From assembly GCA_964203655.1 (NCBI GenBank), contig CAXNMJ010000007.1:51378-115377 (forward strand): a stretch of DNA of 64,000 bases, given 5' to 3'. The notes beneath the pieces were generated by a model. It saw only the letters and a program-made list of their open reading frames with translations. It ran no database searches and had not been told where the DNA came from. Positions 9,974 through 18,154 of this stretch are shown one piece after another. Position 1 is the stretch's first letter, and each line of letters opens with the position of its first letter. The position numbers and the translations under genes are program-made. Source of the stretch: BACL27 sp947488385 (GTDB lineage: Bacteria; Actinomycetota; Acidimicrobiia; Acidimicrobiales; Ilumatobacteraceae).

Positions 9974-10815
9974 CGGGTTTTGCTCGACTTTTTTCGACTC
10001 AATACGATTGCCGTCACGACAACGGCAGTCAAGACAACGGCAAGCCGTAGTGCGCCCTGTTCTTGAAGAAATGATGCAACTTTTGTCTGCCAGCGTTCTA
10101 TGCGCCTAACAAAATTAGCCGAGTTGCTTTCGCTGATTGCTGCGTACCAGTAGGCAATCAAATAGATGCCGGTCAAAGTCACAAAGCCTGCACCAATTTT
10201 TTCGATTATCTTCAAACGACTTTTAATAAGCGTGACTAGACCGGTTTTTGCAAACGCCAAACTCACGGTAAGTGCAGTGACCAACATCGCCATACCAAGC
10301 CCGTAAAGCAGAATGCTGGTAACGCCAGAGACGAAACCATTTACGGCAATTGAGCCAAAAACTGCTGTTGTCAAAAAACCGATCGTGCAGCCAATTGAAG
10401 CGATTGCATAGGCAACCCCGTAGACAACTGTGGCTCGAAATGTTCTGGTTTGTACGCCGCCAATTTCAGGCATTGCAAATTTTGGTGTCCAGCCACTGAG
10501 CATGCGCACACCTGCCACCAGCAACGCGATGCCGATCACAAATGATGCATATTTTGCGTTGAGTTCAATCCACTGGGTGAACAGGCGCGAGATCACGCCG
10601 ATGACAAAAAATATTCCAAGAAATCCGACCGAAATTCCTGCGCCCACAACTAGTGCCCGTCGCAGACGTTCGCTTGTCGTCAAATTTTCTTCTTCGCGAG
10701 TGCCAAGAAAAAACAGCAAGTACGTTGGCAACAAAACGAAACCACACGGGTTGACAGCAGCAAGAATGCCGAGCACAAATGAGTAGGCAAAGTTACCTTC
10801 GATGGCCAAGATCAT
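9970..10815 (-). CDS. ccdA: Cytochrome c biogenesis / thiol transport membrane protein, CcdA (DsbD-like) family
   Basis: Moves reducing power across the membrane to extracytoplasmic thioredoxin-like proteins. About seven helices are visible. The hallmark AVNPCGFVLLPTYLLFF holds Cys24, and IASIGCTIGFLTTAV holds the partner Cys143. At 281 residues it is slightly longer than minimal CcdA. Start and stop both overlap neighbours in ATGA fashion, so it is co-translated with the thioredoxin-like gene upstream, its likely redox partner. Confidence 0.88.
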   Translation of the reverse strand: MILAIEGNFAYSFVLGILAAVNPCGFVLLPTYLLFFLGTREEENLTTSERLRRALVVGAGISVGFLGIFFVIGVISRLFTQWIELNAKYASFVIGIALLVAGVRMLSGWTPKFAMPEIGGVQTRTFRATVVYGVAYAIASIGCTIGFLTTAVFGSIAVNGFVSGVTSILLYGLGMAMLVTALTVSLAFAKTGLVTLIKSRLKIIEKIGAGFVTLTGIYLIAYWYAAISESNSANFVRRIERWQTKVASFLQEQGALRLAVVLTAVVVTAIVLSRKKSSKTR

Positions 10816-11366
10816 TTCAATAACTCTGTCACGACTTGGTCAAGTTTGCTGACACTGAGTTCGCCGGCAGTTTGCCTAACTACAAGGCCTTGCGCGTTTA
10901 TCGCCAACGTCACAGGCGCAGTGCTGATGCCAGTTTTTGAAATGAACCGACCGTTTTCATCTAGATAAATTGCAAAGTCAGCCCCATATTTTTGTGCGAA
11001 TTCTGTGGCGACTTTTGCCGAGTCTTTGATATTTATCCCCACGAAGTTGACACGCCCGGCGTATTTTCGGGCACCAGAAGCAAGCACAGGCATTTCTCGT
11101 CGACACGGCTCGCATGTCGAATACCAAATATTGATAATTGTCGGCGTACCGAGAAGAGATTTCGTTGAAACAGTTTCACCAGCAACGCTTTTTAGATCGA
11201 CTTCAGCAAGTTGTCGGCCCGTATTGTCAGTATTTGTAGCGATCTCATTTGATAGATCGTAAGTTTCAATCTCGGTGCTGATGAATGGCTGGACGAGAAG
11301 AATTCCTAATACGAAAACTATAAAAATTGCGGCGACTTGCTTTACAAGGCGTGTTCTGGCAGGCAC
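10812..11366 (-). CDS. Membrane-anchored thioredoxin-like protein (TlpA/ResA type)
   Basis: An N-terminal helix (about residues 11-30) anchors a thioredoxin fold outside the membrane. The redox motif is CEPC (Cys85, Cys88) in NIWYSTCEPCRREMPVLASG, and the cis-Pro loop is in TGISTAPVTLAINAQG. It probably receives electrons from the adjacent CcdA to reduce apocytochrome c or other thiols, which fits a genome with a c-type-haem-bearing oxidase. 184 residues, normal for the family. Confidence 0.88.
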   Translation of the reverse strand: MPARTRLVKQVAAIFIVFVLGILLVQPFISTEIETYDLSNEIATNTDNTGRQLAEVDLKSVAGETVSTKSLLGTPTIINIWYSTCEPCRREMPVLASGARKYAGRVNFVGINIKDSAKVATEFAQKYGADFAIYLDENGRFISKTGISTAPVTLAINAQGLVVRQTAGELSVSKLDQVVTELLK

Positions 11367-11420
11367 GAGAGCAGGCTATCTACTGCTTTCTAGCCCACCA
11401 GAACACGCAATTCAGCGCAG

Positions 11421-11795
11421 TTAAGCAACCCAGTGCTCGGGGAGAGGCACCTCTTTGATTGTTAACACCGCGTTCGACTTTGTTACCGGACGCCCACGTG
11501 GACGCTTGGTCGAGCGAATGCGACCCTCTTCGATTAATTCGCCGCCCCACACACCCCAAGGTTCACTTCGGGCGAGCGCACCAGCCAAGCATTCAGCCTT
11601 GGTTGTGCATCGCGCACAAATTGCTTTGGCGCGGGCCATGTCTACGAACTCTTCAGAGAAAAACAAATACGACAGAGTTCCGTTGCCGTCATTGCAGCGC
11701 ATTGCCGACAGCACGAATTCAGGGCTGTCATCAATGGCGAATTTAAAGTTTTCACTCATCTGGGTTTCGTTGAATTGTGTGTCTAACAGTGTCAT
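11421..11795 (-). CDS. whiB7: WhiB7-type iron-sulfur transcription regulator
   Basis: The 124-residue protein has the four cluster cysteines Cys34, Cys60, Cys63 and Cys69 and the turn EPWGVWGGE at 79-86. It then has G.I...KRPRGRP (91-103), where RGRP is an AT-hook. That combination is the signature of WhiB7, the intrinsic antibiotic-resistance activator, rather than other WhiB proteins (family knowledge). The ATG at 11795 is chosen because GAAAGGAAGAGAA precedes it. A strong intrinsic terminator lies 84-116 bases upstream, which fits the leader-controlled whiB7 genes of actinobacteria. Acidimicrobial WhiB paralogues with an AT-hook are the main alternative. Confidence 0.82.
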   Translation of the reverse strand: MTLLDTQFNETQMSENFKFAIDDSPEFVLSAMRCNDGNGTLSYLFFSEEFVDMARAKAICARCTTKAECLAGALARSEPWGVWGGELIEEGRIRSTKRPRGRPVTKSNAVLTIKEVPLPEHWVA

Positions 11796-11868
11796 TTCTC
11801 TTCCTTTCGTTATTTGCGTTGTTTGGTGTTGTTTATTACTTGATTTAGCCAATTTGGCTTCACGCCGG

Positions 11869-11906
11869 AAAAACAAAAAGACCGCCGGGTTTTCACCCGA
11901 CGGTCT
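11869..11906 (-). terminator. Intrinsic terminator inside the whiB7 leader (putative attenuator)
   Basis: Read on the minus strand, AGACCGTCGGGT (11906-11895) pairs with ACCCGGCGGTCT (11890-11879) across a GAAA loop. This is a 12-bp stem with a single G-U pair, followed at once by TTTTTGTTTTT. It faces the same way as whiB7 and lies upstream of its start codon, so it must be read through for whiB7 to be expressed. No other minus-strand gene ends here. Confidence 0.85.
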
Positions 11907-11907
11907 C

Positions 11908-12080
11908 GTGGATCTCTCCGACGTGAAATCTTTTTACGTCAGAAGCCCCTCGAGATGTCGGGCCGGTTGTTTGGTTGAATAATCAACGAAACTTTTCGCT
12001 GTACCAAACCAGCGTGATTTGCTTGATTTGGTCGCGAAATTGGTAAATTTCGTCGCGCACGAATTGAACGCGCGCACATT
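11908..12080 (-). promoter_or_regulatory. Structured whiB7 5' leader with successive hairpins and a candidate anti-terminator
   Basis: On the minus strand several inverted repeats follow each other: CGCAC/GTGCG near 12090-12070, CGAAATT/AATTTCG at about 12052-12035, CGCTG/CAGCG at about 12015-11997, and GACGT/ACGTC at 11940-11920. CCCGAC at 11962-11957 is complementary to GTCGGG in the terminator's 5' arm (11901-11896), giving an alternative pairing that would break the terminator. The 434 bases between whiB7 and the thioesterase gene hold nothing else I can support apart from the divergent promoter region. Confidence 0.5.
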
Positions 12081-12131
12081 GAACGTGCGAACAGCAGCAA
12101 TTGCTGATGGGCTCAAAATTGTGACGAACAT
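11934..12131 (-). CDS. Possible upstream open reading frame in the whiB7 leader
   Basis: An ATG-initiated frame of 65 codons (MFVTILSPSAIAAVRTFNVR...) ends 28 bases before the terminator stem. Its stop codon sits inside a small inverted repeat (GACGT...ACGTC). No family is recognised, and the stretch is also rich in inverted repeats, so the signal could be RNA structure rather than peptide. A second tiny frame, ATG-GTT-GAG-TAG, lies at 12150-12139. In known whiB7 leaders, translation of a short upstream frame sets whether the terminator forms; which frame is used here cannot be told. Confidence 0.4.
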   Translation of the reverse strand: MFVTILSPSAIAAVRTFNVRAFNSCATKFTNFATKSSKSRWFGTAKSFVDYSTKQPARHLEGLLT

Positions 12132-12204
12132 GAAGTAACTACTCAACCATGTTTCTGAGCCGATTCCAAGCGATTTAAATTGACAGCCGGGCGAAAGCCA
12201 TCTG

Positions 12205-12218
12205 AGCCAATACTGGCT
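12205..12218 (+). repeat. Short inverted repeat upstream of the thioesterase start
   Basis: AGCCA-AATACC-type spacing is seen as AGCCA, ATAC, TGGCT, 12 bases before the ATG at 12230. A TTGACA hexamer preceded by ATTTAAA occurs at 12180-12185. The repeat could be an operator or a small mRNA hairpin; no regulator can be assigned. Confidence 0.3.
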
Positions 12219-12229
12219 AGGGTTTTAGC

Positions 12230-12997
12230 ATGACGCAACCTGGCTCAAAAGTTGTGCTTCCGACCTCATTGCCAGATGTTGGGCGTCGATTTTCAACGGC
12301 ACGCAAAGTGCGTCTCGGCGATGTCACCCCCAAGGGTCGACTGCGGCTTGACGCTGTGGCGCGGTATCTCCAAGATATTGCGACTGACGATTCGCTTGAT
12401 GGCAGTTACAGCGAACCACATTCGTGGGTTGTGCGCCGAACCCAAATGTGGGTAAGTAGTTTTCCAAAGTATTTAGATCAAATTGAACTTACAACTTGGT
12501 GTGGAGCATTGGGCTCACACTGGGCAGAGCGGCGCACGCAAATTAAATGTAACGGTGTCGTGGCAATTGAAGCCGCGGCACTGTGGGTGCGAGTTGATTT
12601 CAAAACAATGAAGCCTGTTGCGCTATCGGCAGACTTGGTGGCGTTGCTTGAAACTGCAACTGGTGGAAGAAAAGTCTCGTCACGACTTGAAATAGGCAAA
12701 AATTTGCCAGATCTAGATAGCAACAATGCAACATCTCAAGATTGGCCGATTCGATTCAGCGATATGGACGCAGTGGGTCACCTGAACAATGCTGCTTATT
12801 GGGAGGTGCTCGAAGAATATCTTGGTGCCAACTCAGGCCAACGTGCACCACTGCATGCCACAGTTGAGCATCACGGAGCAATTGACCCAGGTAACAAAGT
12901 TCGTATTGTCACCCAGCAACTAGAAGGTCGAGTTGTGTTGCGTCATGTTCTTGCTGACGGCGAAGTCGCTGCAGTTACAGAACTTATTTTGGCGTAA
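12230..12997 (+). CDS. Acyl-ACP thioesterase family protein
   Basis: A double hot-dog protein of 255 residues that should release fatty acids from acyl carrier protein. The first hot-dog holds RLDAVARYLQDIATDDSLDG and WVVRRTQMWVSSFPKY; the second holds RFSDMDAVGHLNNAAYWEVL, with the family's Asp-His-Asn arrangement. Similar to bacterial FatA/FatB-like proteins. Its 3' end overlaps the oppositely oriented orn gene by 14 bases. Confidence 0.85.
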   Translation: MTQPGSKVVLPTSLPDVGRRFSTARKVRLGDVTPKGRLRLDAVARYLQDIATDDSLDGSYSEPHSWVVRRTQMWVSSFPKYLDQIELTTWCGALGSHWAERRTQIKCNGVVAIEAAALWVRVDFKTMKPVALSADLVALLETATGGRKVSSRLEIGKNLPDLDSNNATSQDWPIRFSDMDAVGHLNNAAYWEVLEEYLGANSGQRAPLHATVEHHGAIDPGNKVRIVTQQLEGRVVLRHVLADGEVAAVTELILA

Positions 12998-13535
12998 CAG
13001 TATTTTCTTTGAACACGTTCTCGCGATAAAACTTTAATTCGCGAATACTTTCGCGCACATCGTCAAGAGCGCGGTGAGTGCCCGACTTTGTCGGACGAGA
13101 AATTTCAAGACCCGGATACCAACGCTTTGCTAGTTCTTTGATCGTCGATACATCGACACTGCGATAGTGCAAGAAGTTTTCAATTTCGGGCAAATATTTT
13201 GCAAGAAAACGGCGGTCGGTGCCAATTGAGTTTCCACACAACGGAATCGTGCGTGGTTCGGCAACATGTTTCTTTATAAATTCAAGTGTCTGCGCGCCAG
13301 CCTGTTCAAGAGTCACGGTTGATGCTTTAATTGCCGTCAATAATCCCGAGGTTGTGTGCATCTGAACAACGAACGGGTCCATCGCCGCAAGAACTGTCTC
13401 AGGTTGGCTGATAACTAAATCTGGCCCTTCGGCAACAACGTTCAGTTCATCATCGGTGATCAACGTGGCGATTTCGACGATTACCTCGGTCGCTGGGTCG
13501 AGACCAGTCATCTCAAGATCCATCCACACAAGCAC
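12984..13535 (-). CDS. orn: Oligoribonuclease (DEDDh exonuclease)
   Basis: Degrades 2-5 base RNAs left by other RNases. With the GTG start at 13535 the protein begins VLVWMDLEMTGLDPATEVIV, with the first catalytic Asp and Glu at 6 and 8; HRALDDVRESI supplies the C-terminal His and Asp. Length is 183 residues, normal. The frame stays open further upstream, but that part overlaps the divergent dut promoter and has no family similarity. 73 bases separate its start from the dut start. Confidence 0.93.
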   Translation of the reverse strand: MLVWMDLEMTGLDPATEVIVEIATLITDDELNVVAEGPDLVISQPETVLAAMDPFVVQMHTTSGLLTAIKASTVTLEQAGAQTLEFIKKHVAEPRTIPLCGNSIGTDRRFLAKYLPEIENFLHYRSVDVSTIKELAKRWYPGLEISRPTKSGTHRALDDVRESIRELKFYRENVFKENTVTPK

Positions 13536-13608
13536 GCCAAGCAATCTATTAGTTTTCGCGCTGCACAGCACTTCTGCCAACTGGCTGTTGGGCTCTATCG
13601 TCTTAGGC

Positions 13609-14082
13609 GTGGCAAATTCACCATCAACTAACGAGTCACGCAAGCCCACGCTTGTACCCGTCAAACGACTTGACGCCGATCTACCTTTGCCCGCACCTGC
13701 GCACGCCGGTGACGCGGGCATCGATTTGCACGCACGAATCGACGCAGTTTTGCCGGCGCGTGGTGGGCGAGTGCTTGTGCCAACAGGCATTGCTGTTGCG
13801 ATTCCTTTTGGTTTTTTTGGACAAGTAGTGCCGCGCAGCGGACTCGCATTGAAACACGGCATCTCCCTTGTCAACACTCCGGGCATCATCGACAGCGGCT
13901 ATCGCGGCGAGTTGCAAGTGATCATGATTAACACCGACCCAACGAACGAATATCACGTCAAGCGCGGCGATCGTATTGCGCAACTAATTATTCAAGAAGT
14001 CGTGGCGACAACCTGGCAAGTTGTTGATGAACTCGATGAGAGCGAAGATCGTGGTGGCGGCTTTGGCCACTCAGGCCGTTAA
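13609..14082 (+). CDS. dut: dUTP diphosphatase
   Basis: Hydrolyses dUTP to dUMP, keeping uracil out of DNA. All five motifs are present: DAGIDLHA (I), GYRGELQV (II), PRSGLALKHGISLVNTPGIID (III core), RGDRIAQLI (IV) and EDRGGGFGHSG (V). The GTG at 13609 gives a 157-residue protein of normal length; the frame is open upstream through the orn promoter, which is not coding. It ends five bases from the converging CoA-transferase gene. Confidence 0.93.
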   Translation: MANSPSTNESRKPTLVPVKRLDADLPLPAPAHAGDAGIDLHARIDAVLPARGGRVLVPTGIAVAIPFGFFGQVVPRSGLALKHGISLVNTPGIIDSGYRGELQVIMINTDPTNEYHVKRGDRIAQLIIQEVVATTWQVVDELDESEDRGGGFGHSGR

Positions 14083-14087
14083 GACTT

Positions 14088-15296
14088 TTATTTCGTCACG
14101 CGTTGCGAAATTATTTCGCGATCACTTAGATCTTTAATTTGTTCTGCTGACAAACCCAAGAGTTCGCGCAACACTTCGGCATTGTCTTCGCCACGATATT
14201 TAGTTATACCGCGAGTAGAAGTGTCAGAGCCCGAAAACATCCACGGTGAGTTCGGCAATTTCACTTTGCCGTCACCGCGGTCGTCAACTTCAACAAACGC
14301 ATTTCGCTCGCTAGCCCATTTTGTTTTCGCTACTTCGCTAACTGTGCGCATTTGACCCATTGCCAGTTTGTTTTCATCAAGTCGGCGCTCAAGCTCGTCA
14401 ACAGTTTCAACTGTTAGTGCCCAGTCTTTAATTAGTTGCATTAATTCGGCAAAGTTTTTGATGCGCAATGCCACGGTCTTAAATCTTTCGTCGTTCAAAA
14501 GATGTGGCGCCTGCATTGCGCCAACAAAGAAATCAAATGTTCCTCGCTCGGCGGGGTGCCCGCTGACGACTGAAGTTATGCCGTCCTTGGTTGTCAGCAC
14601 TGCGTAGTCTTCGGGACGAAACGAACGAATCGCGTCAGGCGAAACTGGCTCTTCCCATAAATCGTCGTGTGCATGTTCGTTGACGTAGAGCAAAGTTTGT
14701 GCCATCGACAAGTCGATGTATTGACCCTCACCGTTGCGTTCGCGTTGAAACAGCGCCGCCAAGATCGCGCTCGCACACTCAATTGCGGTATAGACGTCGG
14801 CATGGCTGAACGGGTCGTTGGCGTATTGCCCCCCGCGTGCGTCGCCCTGACGCTTCGTTAGGCCCATTTCAGCGTTAATTACGGGGGCAAACGCCCTTCG
14901 GTTCACCCAGGGGCCGGTGTTGCCATACCCGGTGATTGAGGCATAAACCAGCCGCGGGTTTTTCTTGCGCAAAGTTTTTTCATCGAGTCCCAATCGCGCC
15001 ATCACGCCTGGGCGAAAGTTTTCAATCAACACGTCACATTTTTCAATCAGCTGTTTTACGATTTCAACTGCTTCAGGTTTTGTTAGATCTAGCGAAATGT
15101 TTCGCTTGCCGACATTTTGTTGAATGAAATATGTTGCATTTGAATTCACTCGTGGACTTGAAAACCGAGTCAAGTCGCCAGTGGGTTGTTCAACTTTGAT
15201 TACGTCAGCGCCGAGGTCACACAACATTCGTGTTGCATGTGGCCCAGAAAGCACTCGAGTGAAGTCGAGAACGCGGACGCCTTCGAGTGGGCGCAT
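14088..15296 (-). CDS. CoA transferase family III (CaiB/BaiF)
   Basis: 402 residues beginning MRPLEGVRVLDFTRVLSGPH, the standard start of class III CoA transferases. LCDLGADVIKVEQPTGDLTR, the NFRPG motif in DVLIENFRPGVMARLG, and YASITGYGNTGPW follow. The catalytic Asp is probably in NDPFSHADVYTA. Family members move CoA between carboxylic acids such as formyl-, carnitinyl- or methylacyl-CoA; the substrate cannot be read from sequence. Four bases from the amidohydrolase gene upstream. Confidence 0.88.
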   Translation of the reverse strand: MRPLEGVRVLDFTRVLSGPHATRMLCDLGADVIKVEQPTGDLTRFSSPRVNSNATYFIQQNVGKRNISLDLTKPEAVEIVKQLIEKCDVLIENFRPGVMARLGLDEKTLRKKNPRLVYASITGYGNTGPWVNRRAFAPVINAEMGLTKRQGDARGGQYANDPFSHADVYTAIECASAILAALFQRERNGEGQYIDLSMAQTLLYVNEHAHDDLWEEPVSPDAIRSFRPEDYAVLTTKDGITSVVSGHPAERGTFDFFVGAMQAPHLLNDERFKTVALRIKNFAELMQLIKDWALTVETVDELERRLDENKLAMGQMRTVSEVAKTKWASERNAFVEVDDRGDGKVKLPNSPWMFSGSDTSTRGITKYRGEDNAEVLRELLGLSAEQIKDLSDREIISQRVTK

Positions 15297-15300
15297 CTGG

Positions 15301-16575
15301 CTAGTTGAGCGTCACGCCGAGCGTGCGCAATGCCAGCGATGCGTAGAGCGCAACACCGTGAGCCATTGAAGACTCCTCGAACATCACACGGTTCGAATGG
15401 TTCGGCGCGGCATTCGCTGGGTTCACGTTTAGTGGTGTGCCACCAATGAAGACCATTGCCCCCGGAATCTTGTTCAACACATAACTAAAGTCTTCGGCGC
15501 CCATCACAGGTGCTTTCATATTTATTGCGTTTTCTTCGCCAAGTAGCGAGCCCGCAACGTCAAGGGCGAATGCCGCACTCGGGTCGTCGTTCACCGTGAC
15601 TGGGTAGCCAATTCTGATCTCGACTGTCGCTTCCATTTCGTGTGCGGCGGCAATTCCTTCGGCCACGCGACGAATCGAATCGTGCACTTTGTTGCGGGTC
15701 TTTTCGCTCACTGCACGAATCGTCCCTTCAATTTGTGCCGTCTCGGGAATCACGTTCGAAGCAGTGCCAGCGATCAATTTCGTAATCGTCACAACTGCCG
15801 GGTCAAAAGTTTCAATTCGACGAGTGATCATCATCTGTAGCGCCTGCACGATTTCGCACGCCACAGGTATCGGATCAAGTGTTCTAAACGGCTCGGACGC
15901 ATGACCACCTTTGCCTGAAATCTTGATTGACACGACGTCGCTTGAAGCCATCAGCGGGCCACTACGAGTACCGACAACGCCCGTGGGCATCGAAGACGTG
16001 ATGTGCAACGCATATGCCGCTTTGATCGGCGACTCACTGCCATCTTTGTGTTTTGCCACGTCGAGCAAACCTTCTTCGAGCATGAATTTTGCGCCGTGGT
16101 GACCTTCTTCGCCGGGTTGAAACATAAACAACACGCGACCAGGTATTTCACCGCGACGGTCGCTGAGCAATTTTGCGGTGCTGACCAACATTGAAGTGTG
16201 CGTGTCGTGTCCGCACGCATGCATACAGTTCTCGGTCTTTGATGCGAAATCAAGGCCAGTATCTTCGGGCATCGGCAGGGCATCCATGTCGCCACGCAAC
16301 ATCACTGTCGGTCCGGGTTTGTCGCCGGTCAACATTGCTGCGATACCGCTTGTTGTTTTATGCAGAGTGATATCAAGTGGCAGGCCTTCAAGAGCGCTCA
16401 AAACTTGTTCGCGAGTTTTTGGCAGTGTGTTGCCGATCTCGGGCCACTTATGCAAATTTCGACGCAGGTCAATTGTTGTGTCCATCAAACCGTTGACTTG
16501 ATCCTTCAATCCGACAGCTGCACCGTGTCGTTCTTGAGCAGCAGAAGTTGGTTTGTTTGAGCCTTGTTTTGCCAT
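15301..16575 (-). CDS. M20 family amidohydrolase/carboxypeptidase
   Basis: Zinc-type hydrolase of N-acyl amino acids or similar amides (M20D, hippurate hydrolase/AmhX-like). Metal-binding motifs are CMHACGHDTHTSML, FQPGEEGHHGAKFMLEEG and GAEDFSYVL near the C-terminus; RGDMDALP precedes them. The ATG at 16575 gives 424 residues, slightly longer than the usual 390-400 because of a polar N-terminal extension. It is co-directional with the CoA transferase. Confidence 0.88.
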   Translation of the reverse strand: MAKQGSNKPTSAAQERHGAAVGLKDQVNGLMDTTIDLRRNLHKWPEIGNTLPKTREQVLSALEGLPLDITLHKTTSGIAAMLTGDKPGPTVMLRGDMDALPMPEDTGLDFASKTENCMHACGHDTHTSMLVSTAKLLSDRRGEIPGRVLFMFQPGEEGHHGAKFMLEEGLLDVAKHKDGSESPIKAAYALHITSSMPTGVVGTRSGPLMASSDVVSIKISGKGGHASEPFRTLDPIPVACEIVQALQMMITRRIETFDPAVVTITKLIAGTASNVIPETAQIEGTIRAVSEKTRNKVHDSIRRVAEGIAAAHEMEATVEIRIGYPVTVNDDPSAAFALDVAGSLLGEENAINMKAPVMGAEDFSYVLNKIPGAMVFIGGTPLNVNPANAAPNHSNRVMFEESSMAHGVALYASLALRTLGVTLN

Positions 16576-16609
16576 AGGGCAATCGTACCTACGTATATAA
16601 ACTGTGCAT

Positions 16610-16846
16610 ATGTTGACAGTTGAATTCACCATCGAACCGTTTGTTGAAGGCGACCCAGGTGTTCATGTCACTGCAGCGGTTGCCGCAGTTGAAGCGCATG
16701 GCGTCGCCGTTGATTTCGGCCCGTTCGGTTCGTTGTTCAGTGTTGACGACGAAGCGCTTCCGAGCGTTGTCGCCGACTTATTGCGCGTGGCCTACGGCAA
16801 CGGCGCAACCTTTGTCAATATTTCAGTTTCACGCTTTGACTCATGA
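16610..16846 (+). CDS. Thiamine-binding (YkoF/MTH1187-like) small protein
   Basis: A 78-residue protein with VEFTIEPFVEG followed by GVHVTAAVAAVEAHGVAVDFGPFGS, the ferredoxin-like pattern of the thiamine_BP family (PF01910). Family members bind thiamine or a related ligand and often sit beside transporters or regulators. Start taken at the ATG; a GTG two codons upstream is possible. The stop overlaps the next start (ATGA). Confidence 0.75.
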   Translation: MLTVEFTIEPFVEGDPGVHVTAAVAAVEAHGVAVDFGPFGSLFSVDDEALPSVVADLLRVAYGNGATFVNISVSRFDS

Positions 16847-17208
16847 AAGCCACCGCGCAAGATTCGCTGATCAAAACAATTGAACCGTTACTTGCGGCAA
16901 TTGGTGCAACGTTGATCGATCCTGATCACATCAAGCCCGGCGATGTGCCACTTGAAAGCAACGGCGTCGTAGTTGCGGCGGTTCGACTCCCTGCGTTGCA
17001 CGGCGCGTTAGATCGGATGATCGAATCGGTTGAACGCGAACTCGGCGCCAAACTTTCAGATCTTTCGCGCACCGCGAAACAGCGCGCGATTCGACTTCTT
17101 GACGAGCGCGGGGCGTTCACTTTGCGTCGCGCTGTTGAAGATGTTGCCGACTCGATGGGCGTCTCGCGCATCACCGTCTATAACTATCTCAACTCACTGC
17201 ACCGCTAA
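16843..17208 (+). CDS. Helix-turn-helix regulator with YheO/DauR-type DNA-binding domain
   Basis: 121 residues. The C-terminal half, RTAKQRAIRLLDERGAFTLR followed by RAVEDVADSMGVSRITVYNYL, closely matches the HTH domain of YheO/DauR proteins. The N-terminal half is short and lacks the full YheO PAS-like sensor. Translational coupling to the thiamine-binding-like gene suggests a two-gene sensor-regulator unit (inference). Converges on coaA with a 3-base gap. Confidence 0.75.
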   Translation: MKATAQDSLIKTIEPLLAAIGATLIDPDHIKPGDVPLESNGVVVAAVRLPALHGALDRMIESVERELGAKLSDLSRTAKQRAIRLLDERGAFTLRRAVEDVADSMGVSRITVYNYLNSLHR

Positions 17209-17211
17209 CTG

Positions 17212-18144
17212 TTAAAGCTTGCGCAGGTGCACTGCGTTGACTTTGTGGTCAGCGCCTTTGTGCAACACGAGTGACGCGCGCGAGCGCGTGGGCTCAATAT
17301 TTTCTTTCAAGTTCTTGCCGTTGATTCCAGCCCAGATCTCATGGGCGAGCGCGATTGCCTGCTCTTCGGTGAAATCAGCAAAGTGCTTGAAAAAACTGTC
17401 TGGGTCTTGAAAGATCGTCTTACGTAAAGTTTGAAAGCGCTCAATAAACCAATTCTCAATGTCGGTTTCTACGGCATCTATATAAATCGAGAAATCGAAA
17501 TAATCAGACACGAAGTCGTTCGTCGCCGAGCCAACCTGCAACACATTTAATCCTTCAATTATCAAAATGTCAGGTTGTCGCACGATTTCTTCTTGATTCG
17601 GCATCACGTCGTATATGACGTGGCTATAAACGGGTGCAGCAACTTCGGGCATTCCTGCTTTTACATCGCGCACGAACTGCAGCAGTCGTTTCGTGTCGTA
17701 ACTTTCAGGAAACCCCTTGCGATTCATCAGCCCACGTTCTTCAAGCACTGCGTTCGGGTACAAAAAGCCATCTGTCGTGATCAATTCAACACGCGGGTGC
17801 TCCGGCCATCGCGCCAAAAGCGACTGCAAAATTCGCGCCGACGTACTTTTGCCAACCGCAACACTGCCCGCGATGCCGATCACGTATGGCATCTTCGGCG
17901 CCATTGTGCCCAAAAATGTCGCCGACACGCGATGCAAATTCTGAGTCGCCGCAACATAAAGATTTAACAATCGCGTGAGCGGCAAATACACCGTCGCAAC
18001 TTCTTCTAGATCGATTCGATCGTTAATTCCGCGCGCTGCTTCAAGTTCTTTTTCTGTAAGGGTCAGCGATGTCTGCGCACGCAGCACCGACCACTGCTCG
18101 CGACTGAAAGTTAGATAGCGCTCTTGATCGTTCGGCGAAATCAC
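17212..18144 (-). CDS. coaA: Type I pantothenate kinase
   Basis: First committed step of coenzyme A synthesis. The P-loop is GIAGSVAVGKST at about 90-101, followed by VELITTDGFLYPN and the family region KGFPESYDTKRLLQF. 310 residues, as in E. coli and mycobacterial CoaA. Ten bases downstream of a hydrolase gene on the same strand. Confidence 0.95.
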   Translation of the reverse strand: MISPNDQERYLTFSREQWSVLRAQTSLTLTEKELEAARGINDRIDLEEVATVYLPLTRLLNLYVAATQNLHRVSATFLGTMAPKMPYVIGIAGSVAVGKSTSARILQSLLARWPEHPRVELITTDGFLYPNAVLEERGLMNRKGFPESYDTKRLLQFVRDVKAGMPEVAAPVYSHVIYDVMPNQEEIVRQPDILIIEGLNVLQVGSATNDFVSDYFDFSIYIDAVETDIENWFIERFQTLRKTIFQDPDSFFKHFADFTEEQAIALAHEIWAGINGKNLKENIEPTRSRASLVLHKGADHKVNAVHLRKL

Positions 18145-18154
18145 AGTCTTTAAT

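Noticed and set aside
11455..11982. 175-codon plus-strand frame opposite whiB7
   Set aside because: Complement of a well-supported WhiB7 gene and its leader; no start context and no similarity.
13536..13889. N-terminal extension of orn upstream of the GTG at 13535
   Set aside because: The open frame overlaps the divergent dut gene and lacks family similarity; the GTG start gives the normal Orn N-terminus.
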